Counted from the stretch's first letter, positions 27,001 through 35,059 are shown. The stretch is DNA of 60,192 nt from Microbacterium yannicii (GCF_024055635.1 NZ_JAMXMB010000034.1:1-60192); one strand, 5' to 3'. Notes: a model not told the origin generated them from the letters alone. Program-made: numbers and translations.

Positions 27001-27526
27001 CCGCTTCACAGGACACGAGGGCGCGCTCGACACGACGCTGGCCAACGCGCGGGTCGAGCTCGCGGGAGAAACCGGCTACCTCGTGTTCGACGTCAGCGGC
27101 ACGACGCAGGCCGGTGAGCCGGTCACCGCGGCCGGCGTCCGGTTCGCCGAGTTCGCCGTCCCCGACCTCGAGGTGACCGACGATGGGCTCGTGCTCGACG
27201 CCCTCCCCGCGACGCTGACAGAGGCGGGCGCCGCCGCGTTCGGCACCTACGCGGCGGGCGATGAGCTCGACGCCGTGTCAGCCGTGCTTCCCGTGACGGC
27301 GGACTGCGCCGTCGCGCCGGTCGCCGTCGAAGCCGAGACTCCGGTCGCCGAGGTGACGGAGGCCACCCAGGCCGAGGCGATCTCCGTCGAACAGGCGCGG
27401 GCGCCGGTGTGGCCGTGGGCGGTCGGGGGCATTGCCGTGGCCCTCGCCATCGGCGCCGTGGTCTGGATCGTGGTCACCCGCCGCCGTGCGACGGCCGGCG
27501 GCAGTGGAGACCAGACGGCCGCGTGA
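24011..27526 (+). CDS. Large surface protein with two HtaA heme-binding domains
   Basis: A 1171-aa surface-anchored protein. The signal peptide covers about residues 1-36 (cleavage after AFAA). Then come several tandem beta-sandwich modules, about residues 37-155, 257-373, 377-512 and 514-635, each opening with a TITVTGTGY-like strand, and one Ig-like module at 156-250. After a Pro-rich linker, HtaA domain 1 spans about 656-805, another short beta module about 840-925, and HtaA domain 2 about 938-1090. A C-terminal helix (about 1133-1155, VWPWAVGGIAVALAIGAVVWIVV) and a basic tail anchor it; no LPXTG is seen. HtaA domains bind hemin in Corynebacterium. It is divergent from hmuTUV and under an iron box. 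Confidence 0.88.
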   Translation: MNTQPFLERSRAPLAALLAFLLVIAGALTAVPAFAAGPALSAPPLPRDGGTITVTGTGFAGTAPGIYLGIGPAGLAGFYAGSSQITEVVWIAPGNADGSSGMGRTAPMSVDGTFSVQVAVPAHTEGAQYAIYTSKAHGQGFADPSQNTTTPLAWEALPAVATATTLTVDPDGSSPAGASFTIRADVEPAASGTITYFDGETPLGTSPVGGTLTISIPTAGTALLKAVFTPDDPAAFVGSTSAVVPYEITAVPTAPQPKLVLSKSTGLDPAGETITVTGTGYNPDQPIYLAICTDIPLAELSFSFISAGCTVGAKQVTSTPTTPTQVTFGADGSFTTEFRVAPKTGSTAVYTLANHTAMNDRSQDAKVSLTFAAPKPVATLSVSKTDGLDPAGESITVTGTGYEINPGGIYAQIGWIIEGAWTPLSASDTRASNRSSAFAALVGSGYPGQPAFSVAPDGSGSFSWTVTVDKAKLDAKKFEGGTLAVFTLGSHSNWVQPANERFVPLSFADPEPVASLDVTVTDAAATVGAKIRVVGSGLGDVAGAYAAVIEKGTESQVTAAGGYTAFALPFPAVSDGNTDFTVVAPTARLDRTKEYEVLVWRQHSNPTAETIYARAGVPFTADHWKSLFPDVTPPTDPEPPVDPATPVTPPPAAQGGGSLSWAISSSFADYITEGAAHGSIVVTGGATRAGGVFQFGQATGSTYDAATGTGTVSYNGSVRFTGHAGLLDVTIANPQVRVTSADAATLSVTSGGSQVAFATLDLAAAVRTTANGVVTYSRVPAALTASGRSQVFQGYTTQLDPLTFTIGAPAAAPAGSTGTVATASATTRTTALPATPPASAGIELDDDTLTALQKGQPVTVSASGFAANEEGIQVVVYSTPTLLGEVTADASGTATWTGSLPATLPAGEHTLTFQGSVDRGIRFTLARAATDAGCVVDAASLRWGFKESFRTYIEGIAAGGWELADVAYEYPEYVWNAGTGTMDAAARTGLVTYGGSIRFTGHEGALDTTLANARVELAGETGYLVFDVSGTTQAGEPVTAAGVRFAEFAVPDLEVTDDGLVLDALPATLTEAGAAAFGTYAAGDELDAVSAVLPVTADCAVAPVAVEAETPVAEVTEATQAEAISVEQARAPVWPWAVGGIAVALAIGAVVWIVVTRRRATAGGSGDQTAA

Positions 27527-27540
27527 GGTCGGCCGTCAAG

Positions 27541-27577
27541 GGGACGGCGCCCGCGTGGCTTCCGCGGGCGCCGTCCC
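27541..27577 (+). terminator. Rho-independent terminator of the HtaA-domain gene
   Basis: A 15-bp perfect stem (GGGACGGCGCCCGCG with its complement), a 7-nt loop, and TTTCTC immediately after. Confidence 0.85.
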
Positions 27578-27625
27578 TTTCTCGTTCGCGGCGCGATCCG
27601 GGGCGTCGAGTGGGACAATGGATGC

Positions 27626-27979
27626 ATGCCCGAGCACAGCCAGGACCACATCGAGACCGCGCGCGTGCGACGTGCGCCGAAGATCTCGGTGTTCCTCATC
27701 CTCGGCGCCCTGCTCGGCGTGCTCGTCGCGATGATCCTCACGTTCGCCTTCAACGGCACCGCCGAGGCGAGCCCCAACACCGGCGTCGAGTACTCGCAGG
27801 CCCAGGTGTTCGGCTTCCTCGCGCTGATCTGCGGCACCATCGGCCTGGCGCTCGGCGCCATCGTCGCGCTGATCTTCGACCGTCGCTCCCGGCGTCATAC
27901 ACACGACATCGCCGTCGGCCACTCGTCGGTGCACGTCGATCCGGAGCCGGGATCGAACGGTCACGGCTCCGCGCACTGA
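27626..27979 (+). CDS. Small two-helix membrane protein, unknown
   Basis: A 117-aa protein with hydrophobic helices at about residues 20-42 and 61-85, a basic stretch DRRSRRHTHD and a His/Gly-rich tail. I do not recognise a named family. A GACAAT box lies 6 nt before the ATG, suggesting a leaderless transcript. It converges with the next unknown gene. Confidence 0.7.
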   Translation: MPEHSQDHIETARVRRAPKISVFLILGALLGVLVAMILTFAFNGTAEASPNTGVEYSQAQVFGFLALICGTIGLALGAIVALIFDRRSRRHTHDIAVGHSSVHVDPEPGSNGHGSAH

Positions 27980-27988
27980 CGCCGCGCG

Positions 27989-28609
27989 CTACGCCAGCTC
28001 GGCGATGATCGGGTGGATGGCGGTGTCGAAGGCCGCGACGTCTCCGCGCAGTCCGTCGGTGACGGCGACCGTGAGGGATCCGATCCACCACACGCCGCGC
28101 TGATTCAGCGGCAGCACCTGCACGTTGAGCTCGAACGAGTGCGCCCGCCGCCCGACCTGCCGCTCGTGCTCCGCGATCGCGCCGGCATACGCGCGATACG
28201 ACGTGCCGGTGCTGTGCGAGGCCTCCTTGCGGTACCGCGCGTGGGCCTCCCGCGCGTACGCGAGAGCCTCGGTCGCATGCGGGATGAAGGCGGATCGCAG
28301 CTCGTCGCAGCCCTCGACGGGCAGCGCGAGCACGGTGTCGAATCCGTCGACCAGATCGAGGGGAACCTCTGACGGATGCGCCTGCGGCTCGACCGTCATC
28401 GCCCAGTACTGGCGCCACTGCCGTTCGAGCGTCGCCTGCGCCTCTTCCGACCGGTCGTTGGCCCGCGGCGGGATCCCGCGCAGGTGCGGCAGCTCATCCG
28501 GTGAGCGGATGCCGAGTACCTGACGCAGATAGAGCGCAAGAAGCACCGGCTGACCGGCGTCTTCGCGGATCAGCCACTCCGGTGCACCGGCGCCGCCCAT
28601 GCCGTCCAT
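27989..28609 (-). CDS. Conserved hypothetical protein
   Basis: A soluble protein of about 206 aa with no signal peptide. It is rich in Arg and aromatic residues (RQWRQYWAMTVE; ARYRKEASHSTGTSYRAYAGAIAEHERQVGRRAHSFELNVQVLPL). I do not recognise the family. ATG 28609 is preferred over an in-frame start 21 codons upstream because the extra residues look non-coding. It lies divergently next to purM. Confidence 0.65.
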   Translation of the reverse strand: MDGMGGAGAPEWLIREDAGQPVLLALYLRQVLGIRSPDELPHLRGIPPRANDRSEEAQATLERQWRQYWAMTVEPQAHPSEVPLDLVDGFDTVLALPVEGCDELRSAFIPHATEALAYAREAHARYRKEASHSTGTSYRAYAGAIAEHERQVGRRAHSFELNVQVLPLNQRGVWWIGSLTVAVTDGLRGDVAAFDTAIHPIIAELA

Positions 28610-28734
28610 TCTAGATCCGGCCTGCGACTCCCGCCCCGTTGCGCGGCATCCCGGTGCCCCGGGTTCCCACATCCGTGGCGGCGAGCGGGCGCGGGCGGCG
28701 TCGTCACCCGGCGTCCGTCCAGGTGCGTCGCCGG

Positions 28735-28747
28735 TAGGCTGGTGACC
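28735..28747 (+). promoter_or_regulatory. Leaderless-type -10 box of purM
   Basis: TAGGCT (28735-28740) plus a 7-nt gap precedes GTG 28748; an alternative in-frame GTG at 28742 is only 1 nt from the box and therefore unlikely. Confidence 0.5.
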
Positions 28748-29914
28748 GTGGCCTCATCCGAACGCGATGCCCCCTCCCGCCCCGCACAGCCCGTGAACCC
28801 GTACACGGCTGCCGGCGTCGACACCGCCGCCGGCGACCTCGCCGTCGAGCTGATGAAGTCGGCGGTGCGCCGCACGCAGGGCCCCGAGGTGCTCGGGGGC
28901 GTCGGCGGATTCGCCGGGCTCTTCGACGCGAGCGCGTTCAAGGCCTACGACAAGCCGCTGCTGGCCACCAGCACCGACGGCGTGGGCACGAAGGTCGCCA
29001 TCGCACAGGCCATCGACAAGCACGACACGATCGGCCAGGACCTCGTCGGCATGGTCGTCGACGACATCGTCGTGGTCGGCGCGAAGCCGCTGTTCATGAC
29101 CGACTACATCGCCTGCGGCAAGGTGTTCCCCGAGCGCATCGCCGACATCGTCCGCGGCATCGCGGCCGGCTGTGCCGAGACCGGCACGGCGCTCGTCGGC
29201 GGCGAGACCGCCGAGCACCCCGGCCTGCTGGGAATCAACGACTACGACGTCGCGGGGGCCGCGACCGGCGTGGTCGAGGCCGACCGCGTGCTCGGCCCCG
29301 ACCGGGTGCGCAGCGGCGATGTCGTGCTGGCGCTGGCCAGCTCGGGCCTGCACTCCAACGGCTACTCGCTCGTGCGCCACATCGTCGCCGGCGCCGGCAT
29401 CCAGTACGGCGACAAGTCCGCCGACCTCGGGGCGACGTGGGGCGAGGCTCTGCTCGAGCCGACGCGCCTCTACACGCGTCCGCTCCTGCGTCTCATCGCC
29501 GACCACGGCGACCGGGTGCACGCGCTCAGCCACGTGACCGGCGGCGGCATCGCGGCCAATCTGGCACGCGTACTGCCGCAGGGCACGTGGGCCGAGCTCG
29601 ACCGTTCGACATGGTCGCCGTCGCCGGTGTTCCGTGTGCTGGCGGACCTCGGCGACCTCGACCTCACCTCCACCGAAGGCACCTGGAACCTGGGCATCGG
29701 GTTCCTCGCCGTCGTGGCGGCCGACAAGGCGGAGGCCGCGGCATCCGCCCTCTCCCAGGAGGGCATCGCAACCTGGCAGGTGGGTGTCGTGCGCGACGGC
29801 GAGCGCCCGGAGGGGCACTGGGAGCAGGGCGCCAAGGGCGTCGACGGCGGCGCCGTGCGCCTCGTCGGCTCCTACGCCGACGACGCAGCACCTGCAGACC
29901 ACCCGGCTCACTGA
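28748..29914 (+). CDS. purM: Phosphoribosylformylglycinamidine cyclo-ligase (AIR synthetase)
   Basis: PurM closes the imidazole ring (FGAM to AIR). It is about 388 aa, slightly long because of about 15 extra N-terminal residues. Motifs: NPYTAAGVDTAAGDLAVELMK, ATSTDGVGTKVAIA, DDIVVVGAKPLFMTDYIACGK, GGETAEHPG and LASSGLHSNGYSLVRHI. The start GTG 28748 is chosen from the -10 spacing. purF follows after 70 nt on the same strand. Confidence 0.96.
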   Translation: MASSERDAPSRPAQPVNPYTAAGVDTAAGDLAVELMKSAVRRTQGPEVLGGVGGFAGLFDASAFKAYDKPLLATSTDGVGTKVAIAQAIDKHDTIGQDLVGMVVDDIVVVGAKPLFMTDYIACGKVFPERIADIVRGIAAGCAETGTALVGGETAEHPGLLGINDYDVAGAATGVVEADRVLGPDRVRSGDVVLALASSGLHSNGYSLVRHIVAGAGIQYGDKSADLGATWGEALLEPTRLYTRPLLRLIADHGDRVHALSHVTGGGIAANLARVLPQGTWAELDRSTWSPSPVFRVLADLGDLDLTSTEGTWNLGIGFLAVVAADKAEAAASALSQEGIATWQVGVVRDGERPEGHWEQGAKGVDGGAVRLVGSYADDAAPADHPAH

Positions 29915-29918
29915 GCCG

Positions 29919-29964
29919 CCGGAACGACACAAACCCGGCTGAACGACACGCCGGCTGAACGACA
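29919..29964. repeat. Short tandem repeat in the purM-purF gap
   Basis: Three imperfect units of CCGGCTGAACGACA lie head to tail between the two purine genes. They leave purF with only a distant GGAG as ribosome binding site. Confidence 0.65.
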
Positions 29965-29984
29965 AGACGGAGCAAGCGACACCC

Positions 29985-31445
29985 ATGTGCGGAATCGTCG
30001 GAGTGGTGGGCCGTGGGTCTGCGAACCAGGAGATCTACGACGCGCTTCTGCTGCTGCAGCACCGCGGTCAGGACTCCACCGGCATCGCGACCGCCGAGCG
30101 CAACGGGGTCGTGCACCAGCACAAGACCCGTGGCCAGGTGCGCGAGTCCTTCCGCACCCGTGACATGCGGGCGCTGCTCGGCGAGATCGGGCTCGGCCAC
30201 GTGCGCTACGCCACGAAGGGCACCGCGTCCAACGAGGAGGAGGCCCAGCCCTTCTACGTGAACGCGCCCTACGGCATCGTGCTCGTGCACAACGGCAACC
30301 TCACGAACACGCGGGAGCTCACCGAGGAGCTGTTCCACAAGGACCGCCGTCACCTCAACACGTCGTCCGACACCGAGCTGCTCGTCAACGTGCTGGCGAA
30401 CGAACTGCAGGCGTCGATCTCGGGGCTCGAGCTCGACCCCACCCAGGTGTTCCAGGCCGTGAGCCGCGTGCACGACCGCGTCGAAGGCTCGTACGCGGCC
30501 ATCGCCCTGATCGCGGGCTACGGTCTGCTGGCGTTCCGCGACCCGTTCGGCATCCGTCCGCTCATCCTCGGCACGCGCAAGCACGAGGACGGCCACTACG
30601 AGTGGGTCGTCACGAGCGAGTCGCTGGTGCTCGAGAACGGCGAGTTCGAGATCGTCCGCGACGTCGATCCGGGCGAGGCGGTGTTCATCGACCTCGAAGG
30701 CAACCTGCACACCCAGCAGTGCGCGACCGACCCGAAGCTCGTGCCGTGCTCGTTCGAGTACGTGTATCTCGCGCGGCCCGACTCGGTCATGAACGGCATC
30801 TCGGTCTATGAGGCGCGCCTGCGCATGGGCGACCGGCTCGCCGACACCATCGCGAAGTTCACCCCGCGCGAGGCGATCGACGTGGTCATGCCCATCCCCG
30901 ACTCGTCGCGACCCGCCGCCATGCAGGTGGCCCGCAAACTCGGTGTGGAGTACCGCGAGGGCTTCTACAAGAACCGCTACGTCGGCCGCACGTTCATCAT
31001 GCCGGGCCAGGCGGCGCGCAAGCGCAGCGTGCGCCAGAAGCTCAACGCGATGTCGAGCGAGTTCAAGGGCAAGAACGTCCTGCTCATCGATGACTCCATC
31101 GTGCGCGGCACGACGTCGAAGGAGATCATCCAGATGGCACGGGATGCCGGGGCCAAGAGCGTCACGTTCGCCTCGGCGGCGCCGCCTGTGCGTTACCCGC
31201 ACGTGTACGGCATCAACATGCCCTCGCGTCAGGAGCTGGTCGCCCACGGGCGCACGATCCCCGAGATCGCGCAGGAGCTGGGAGCCGACTTCGTCGTGTA
31301 CCAGGAGGTCGACGACCTGAAGGCGGCGATCCTCGAGGGTTCGGACGTCGAGGACCTCGACATGAGCTGCTTCGACGGCCGCTACATCACCGGCACCGTC
31401 ACCGACGAGTACCTCGCCTGGGTCGAGGGCTCGCAGGAGAGCTGA
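29985..31445 (+). CDS. purF: Amidophosphoribosyltransferase (glutamine PRPP amidotransferase)
   Basis: PurF makes phosphoribosylamine, the first committed purine intermediate. The 486-aa protein starts MCGIVGVVG, so Cys2 is the N-terminal nucleophile with no propeptide. The PRPP loop VLLIDDSIVRGTTSKE is near residue 365. The C-terminus resembles the cluster-free E. coli enzyme (RYPHVYGINMPSRQELVAHGR) and lacks most of the Cys ligands of the [4Fe-4S] B. subtilis/mycobacterial type. Probably cotranscribed with purM. Confidence 0.96.
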   Translation: MCGIVGVVGRGSANQEIYDALLLLQHRGQDSTGIATAERNGVVHQHKTRGQVRESFRTRDMRALLGEIGLGHVRYATKGTASNEEEAQPFYVNAPYGIVLVHNGNLTNTRELTEELFHKDRRHLNTSSDTELLVNVLANELQASISGLELDPTQVFQAVSRVHDRVEGSYAAIALIAGYGLLAFRDPFGIRPLILGTRKHEDGHYEWVVTSESLVLENGEFEIVRDVDPGEAVFIDLEGNLHTQQCATDPKLVPCSFEYVYLARPDSVMNGISVYEARLRMGDRLADTIAKFTPREAIDVVMPIPDSSRPAAMQVARKLGVEYREGFYKNRYVGRTFIMPGQAARKRSVRQKLNAMSSEFKGKNVLLIDDSIVRGTTSKEIIQMARDAGAKSVTFASAAPPVRYPHVYGINMPSRQELVAHGRTIPEIAQELGADFVVYQEVDDLKAAILEGSDVEDLDMSCFDGRYITGTVTDEYLAWVEGSQES

Positions 31446-31484
31446 CGCTGCCCCGCGAGCCCTGACCGCGGGCGTGGCCTCGGG

Positions 31485-32087
31485 TCAGCGCGGGAGGAGC
31501 ACCCGCACCTGACGGCGGATGTCGTCCACGATCTCGTCGACCGTGAGGGCGATGTTGACGGTGGCGGCCATGCCGACGAACATGATGGCCGAGACCACGT
31601 GTGCGAGCGTGGCAGCGTCTTCGGGACTCGTGCGCCCACCGCGCTGCAGCACGCTCGCGACCGCGTCTTCGGTCTGCACGGTAAGAGCGAGCGCCTCGCG
31701 GTGGTGGGGCTCTTCGGGGTCGCCGAACACGATCTCCCGCAGGTACGTGCGCCCGTTGTCGACCTGCACGCGATTGCACTCGACGACTGCCCGGATGATC
31801 GCGATGACGGCCTCGAGCGGATCAGCGACGCGCTCGGCCTCGGCCCTGCCCTCCGCGAGGGCGTCGACGTAGCTGGAGTTCTGCACGAGCAGGAGCAGCT
31901 CGCCCTTGTTCTTGGCATACAGGAACAGCGTGCCCGTGCCGATGTCGGCCTTGTCGGCGATCTGCTGCGTCGTGACGTCGTCCACGCCGTGCTCCAGGAA
32001 GAGCTCTCGAGCCGCGGCGGTGATGCGCTGAAGCTTGTCCTGCTTGTTGCGCTCCCGTCGACCGACCGGGGGAGTGTCGATGGCCAT
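31485..32087 (-). CDS. TetR family transcriptional regulator
   Basis: A 200-aa TetR-type repressor: the HTH at about residues 15-60 includes LFLEHGVDDVTTQQIADKADIGTGTLFLYAKNKGELL. The ligand domain is helical. ATG 32087 has GGAGG 8 nt upstream; a longer frame exists but begins in the operator region. Divergent from a short-chain dehydrogenase, its likely target. Confidence 0.88.
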   Translation of the reverse strand: MAIDTPPVGRRERNKQDKLQRITAAARELFLEHGVDDVTTQQIADKADIGTGTLFLYAKNKGELLLLVQNSSYVDALAEGRAEAERVADPLEAVIAIIRAVVECNRVQVDNGRTYLREIVFGDPEEPHHREALALTVQTEDAVASVLQRGGRTSPEDAATLAHVVSAIMFVGMAATVNIALTVDEIVDDIRRQVRVLLPR

Positions 32088-32115
32088 GACGTGATCCTCC
32101 CGGAATAAACGCTGA

Positions 32116-32141
32116 CTGACTTCAGTTCTGATTGTAGTCAG
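32116..32141. promoter_or_regulatory. Candidate TetR operator, tetR / SDR
   Basis: CTGACT (32116-32121) and AGTCAG (32136-32141) form an inverted repeat with a 14-bp spacer that holds TCAG-TT-CTGA. It lies in the divergent promoter region. Confidence 0.5.
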
Positions 32142-32236
32142 AAATGTGTGGACTCGGATGCTCTCTATCCATTCTTCCACGGACGTTCCGCACCACCTCG
32201 GTGCCGATCTCGCTCAGCAGACAAAGGAATGCTCAC

Positions 32237-32959
32237 ATGCCCTCACTCAACGGAGCCGTCGTGCTCGTCACCGGAGCCAACGGCGGGATCGGGACGCAGT
32301 TCGTCCATGACGCGCTGGCTCGGGGGGCGAGCAAGGTCTACGCGACGGCTCGCAACCCGCGCGCGTGGGACGACGACCGGGTCGTGCCCCTCGCGCTCGA
32401 CGTCACCGACGCGGCCTCCATTCACGCCGCAGCGGAGGCCGCCCGTGACGTGACGGTGCTCGTCAACAACGCCGGTGCTCTTCCCGCCACGGCGAGCCTG
32501 CTCACTGCCAGCCCCGACGACATCCGCGCCACGATGGAGACGAACTTCTTCGGGCCTGTCTTCGTGGCCCGCGCCTTCGCAGCGATCCTCGCCGCACGAC
32601 CCGGATCCGTCCTGGTGGATGTGCACTCGGTGGCCAGCTGGTACGCCATGGGCGGGAGCTACAGCGCATCGAAAGCCGCCCTCTGGTCCGCCACGAACTC
32701 ACTGCGGGTCGAGCTCGCGGCCGTGGGGGTCCACGTGATCGGCGTGCACATGGGCTACGTCGACACCGGCATGGCGGCACATGTCGACGGACCGAAGATG
32801 CTCCCCGAGGAGCTCGTCGCCCAGGTCTACGACGGCGTGGGGGCCGGGGCTTACGAGATCGTCGCGGACGGCATCTCGGCTCACGCGAAGGAGGCGCTGA
32901 GCGGCCCGGTCGAGGCGCTCTACCCCGAGCTGACGGCCCTGAGCATCGGGCGTCCGTGA
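32237..32959 (+). CDS. Short-chain dehydrogenase/reductase
   Basis: A 240-aa classical SDR: cofactor motif VTGANGGIG, NNAG, and the active-site Ser plus YSASK. The acidic end of strand 2 is replaced by ATARNPRAW, which suggests NADP(H). ATG 32237 has AAAGGA upstream. Probably controlled by the divergent TetR. Substrate unknown. Confidence 0.87.
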   Translation: MPSLNGAVVLVTGANGGIGTQFVHDALARGASKVYATARNPRAWDDDRVVPLALDVTDAASIHAAAEAARDVTVLVNNAGALPATASLLTASPDDIRATMETNFFGPVFVARAFAAILAARPGSVLVDVHSVASWYAMGGSYSASKAALWSATNSLRVELAAVGVHVIGVHMGYVDTGMAAHVDGPKMLPEELVAQVYDGVGAGAYEIVADGISAHAKEALSGPVEALYPELTALSIGRP

Positions 32960-33310
32960 TGACCGCCGCGGTTCGGGTCGGGATCGGCGGAGAACCCGTT
33001 CCGAGCTGAGGTATGCGGCACCCAACCCGCAGACGACATCGAGGGCCGCGGCGCGCGCTGCCGCCCTCGATGTTCGTTGTCTGCTCCCGCGCCGCGTGGC
33101 GTTCACTCCCGATCATTGGGCAGGATGACCCGGGCTTCCTGAGTCATCGAGAGGACTGAAGCGAGCGCGATGGGGTCCCGGGTGTCCGCATCCACGCCCA
33201 CGACGTCGCTACTGCCCTGACCTATGTCAACGGCTGGGGAATGTGCCGCCAGCCGGATGCCTGACCCCGCTGACGAACCGGTGTCTCGCCCGGCCACCTA
33301 GGGTTGATAG
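32960..33310. other. Intergenic region SDR / MFS
   Basis: About 350 bp without a convincing gene. It contains the hairpin at 33037-33072. On the minus strand at about 33106-33220 there is a protein-like stretch (VVGVDADTRDPIALASVL) that could be the decayed end of a former gene; it has no credible start or neighbours. A TAGGGT box at 33299-33304 serves the next gene. Confidence 0.5.
33037..33072. terminator. Terminator-like hairpin after the SDR gene
   Basis: CATCGAGGGC/GCCCTCGATG, a 10-bp perfect stem extended by GCAGAC/GTCTGC with an internal bulge. No T-run. Confidence 0.55.
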
Positions 33311-34567
33311 GTGAGCTCCTCCTCGTCCCGACCTCTCTGGCAGGTCCGAGCGCTCGCCCTCGTAGGCATCGTGCTGTTCGCCTTCTCGCTGCGTTCGGCA
33401 GTCGCGTCGCTGTCGCCGCTGTACGACCACATCGCGGTCGACTTCGACGTGCCGGCCGCGGTGATCGGCCTCATCGGCACCGCACCACCGGTCTGTTACG
33501 CGGTGTTCGGCCTGCTCACGCCGGCCCTCGAACGTCGATTCGGCCTGGAACGACTGGCGGTCGTGGCGATGGTGATCGTGGCGATCGGCCTCATCGTCCG
33601 CAGCCTTGCACCGGGCGACGGGGTTCTGCTCGCCGGCACGGCCCTGATCTTCGCCGCGGTCGGGGTGGGCAACATCCTGCTGCCGCCGCTCGTCAAGCGG
33701 TACTTCCCGGACCGCGTCGGTCTGATGACGACGGTGTTCTCGACGACGATGGCACTCGCGACCTTCCTGCCGCCGCTCGTGGCGGTGCCGGTGGCGGATG
33801 CCTCGGACTGGCACGTCTCGCTGGGGCTCTGGGCCGTCTTCGCGCTGGTGGCCACCGTGCCGTGGATCGGACTGGCCGTGCGCCAGGCGGGCGTCGAGAA
33901 GAGCCGTGCCGCAGCGGCAGCAGCGTCGGACGACGACATCGAGCAGCCGAGTCCACGCGCCTTCGGCCGCATGTGGCGGCTTCCGATCGCGTGGGCGCTG
34001 CTGGTCGGCTTCGCCGTGTCGAGCACCCTCGCCTACACCGCGTTCGCGTGGCTGCCGACGATCCTCGTCGACATCGCGGGCGTGACGCCCGCCGTGGCCG
34101 GCGTGCTGCTGGCGCTGTTCGGCTTCATGGGACTGCCGGCATCGTTGGCCGTGCCGCTGCTCGTCACGCGCGCCAACGCGACGCGGGTGCTGTTCGGCGT
34201 CGCCGTGGGTACGGGGCTGGCCGGTATCGCGGGGCTGCTCTTCGTTCCGACCATCGCGCCGTGGCTGTGGGTCGCGCTCTTCGGACTCGCGCCGCTGCTC
34301 TTCCCGATGATCCTGGTGCTCCTGGGGCTGCGGACCCGCACGCACGAGGGCGCGGTGGCGCTGAGCGGGTTCGTGCAGAGCGGCGGCTATGCCATCGCCG
34401 CCCTCTTCCCCGTCGGCATCGGGCTCCTCCACGACGCCACCGATTCGTGGACGGCTCCGCTCATCGTGCTCGCCGCCGTGGTGGCCGCCGCGATTCCCGC
34501 CGGCGTCGTGGCGGCGCAGCCGCACACCGTCGAGGACGACTGGGAGCGGCGACACGGCGCCTGGTGA
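33311..34567 (+). CDS. MFS transporter, cyanate/nitroimidazole (CynX/NimT) type
   Basis: A 418-aa, 12-helix major facilitator protein of the CynX/NimT subgroup (SLRSAVASLSPLYDHI in helix 1; GVGNILLPPLVKRYFPDRVGLMTTVFSTTMALATFLPP). The GTG start is 6 nt downstream of a TAGGGT box and has no Shine-Dalgarno, so the mRNA is probably leaderless. The substrate is unknown. Confidence 0.85.
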   Translation: MSSSSSRPLWQVRALALVGIVLFAFSLRSAVASLSPLYDHIAVDFDVPAAVIGLIGTAPPVCYAVFGLLTPALERRFGLERLAVVAMVIVAIGLIVRSLAPGDGVLLAGTALIFAAVGVGNILLPPLVKRYFPDRVGLMTTVFSTTMALATFLPPLVAVPVADASDWHVSLGLWAVFALVATVPWIGLAVRQAGVEKSRAAAAAASDDDIEQPSPRAFGRMWRLPIAWALLVGFAVSSTLAYTAFAWLPTILVDIAGVTPAVAGVLLALFGFMGLPASLAVPLLVTRANATRVLFGVAVGTGLAGIAGLLFVPTIAPWLWVALFGLAPLLFPMILVLLGLRTRTHEGAVALSGFVQSGGYAIAALFPVGIGLLHDATDSWTAPLIVLAAVVAAAIPAGVVAAQPHTVEDDWERRHGAW

Positions 34568-34591
34568 GGCATCCGAAGCTCACAGACGGTT

Positions 34592-34612
34592 CGCGATATA
34601 TCGTGTTACGGT
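34592..34612 (+). promoter_or_regulatory. PadR-type operator and -10 box of the PGPGW gene
   Basis: CGCGATATATCGTG (34592-34605) runs straight into TTACGGT, whose TACGGT (34607-34612) ends 7 nt before the GTG start. The 18-base string CGCGATATATCGTGTTAC occurs again, on the opposite strand, upstream of the DUF4097-padR operon (37736-37753). Confidence 0.75.
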
Positions 34613-34619
34613 CCCGGAC

Positions 34620-35006
34620 GTGACCACTGCCGATCCTGCCGAGACCCCCGTGACGCCTGCGTCTCTCGAGACCCGCGTGCGCACCGACATCGCCGCTGCG
34701 GAGGTGCCCCACCGCCCGATTCGGCGGATGCTGCGCCGTGCGCGCGCCTGGATCGACGGGCATCCACGCCTCAACCGCGCCTATCGGTTCGGGGTCGGCA
34801 CGGTCGGCGGCGTCCTCGCGGTGGGCGGGCTGCTGCTCGTTCCGCTGCCGGGGCCAGGCTGGCTGGTGGTCTTCCTCGGGCTCACCGTGCTCGGCACCGA
34901 GTTCCACTGGGCGCGGCGGACGGCCGCGGCGCTCAAGCGCATGCTCGACCGTTTCTGGGCGTGGTGGCGAGCACGGCGCGCCGCGCGCGCAGGCGACACG
35001 GCCTAG
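34620..35006 (+). CDS. PGPGW/TIGR02611 family membrane protein
   Basis: A 128-aa protein whose central two helices surround the family motif PLPGPGWLVVFLGLTVLGTEF. The N-terminus is polar and the C-terminus Arg/Trp-rich. The function of the family is unknown. GTG 34620 is fixed by the leaderless promoter spacing. Its operator is the same as that of the DUF4097-PadR operon, which suggests co-regulation in an envelope response. Confidence 0.82.
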   Translation: MTTADPAETPVTPASLETRVRTDIAAAEVPHRPIRRMLRRARAWIDGHPRLNRAYRFGVGTVGGVLAVGGLLLVPLPGPGWLVVFLGLTVLGTEFHWARRTAAALKRMLDRFWAWWRARRAARAGDTA

Positions 35007-35059
35007 CGACGCGCGGACCGGGACCGCCACGGCGATGCCGGTATGCGGGCGCGCTACGC

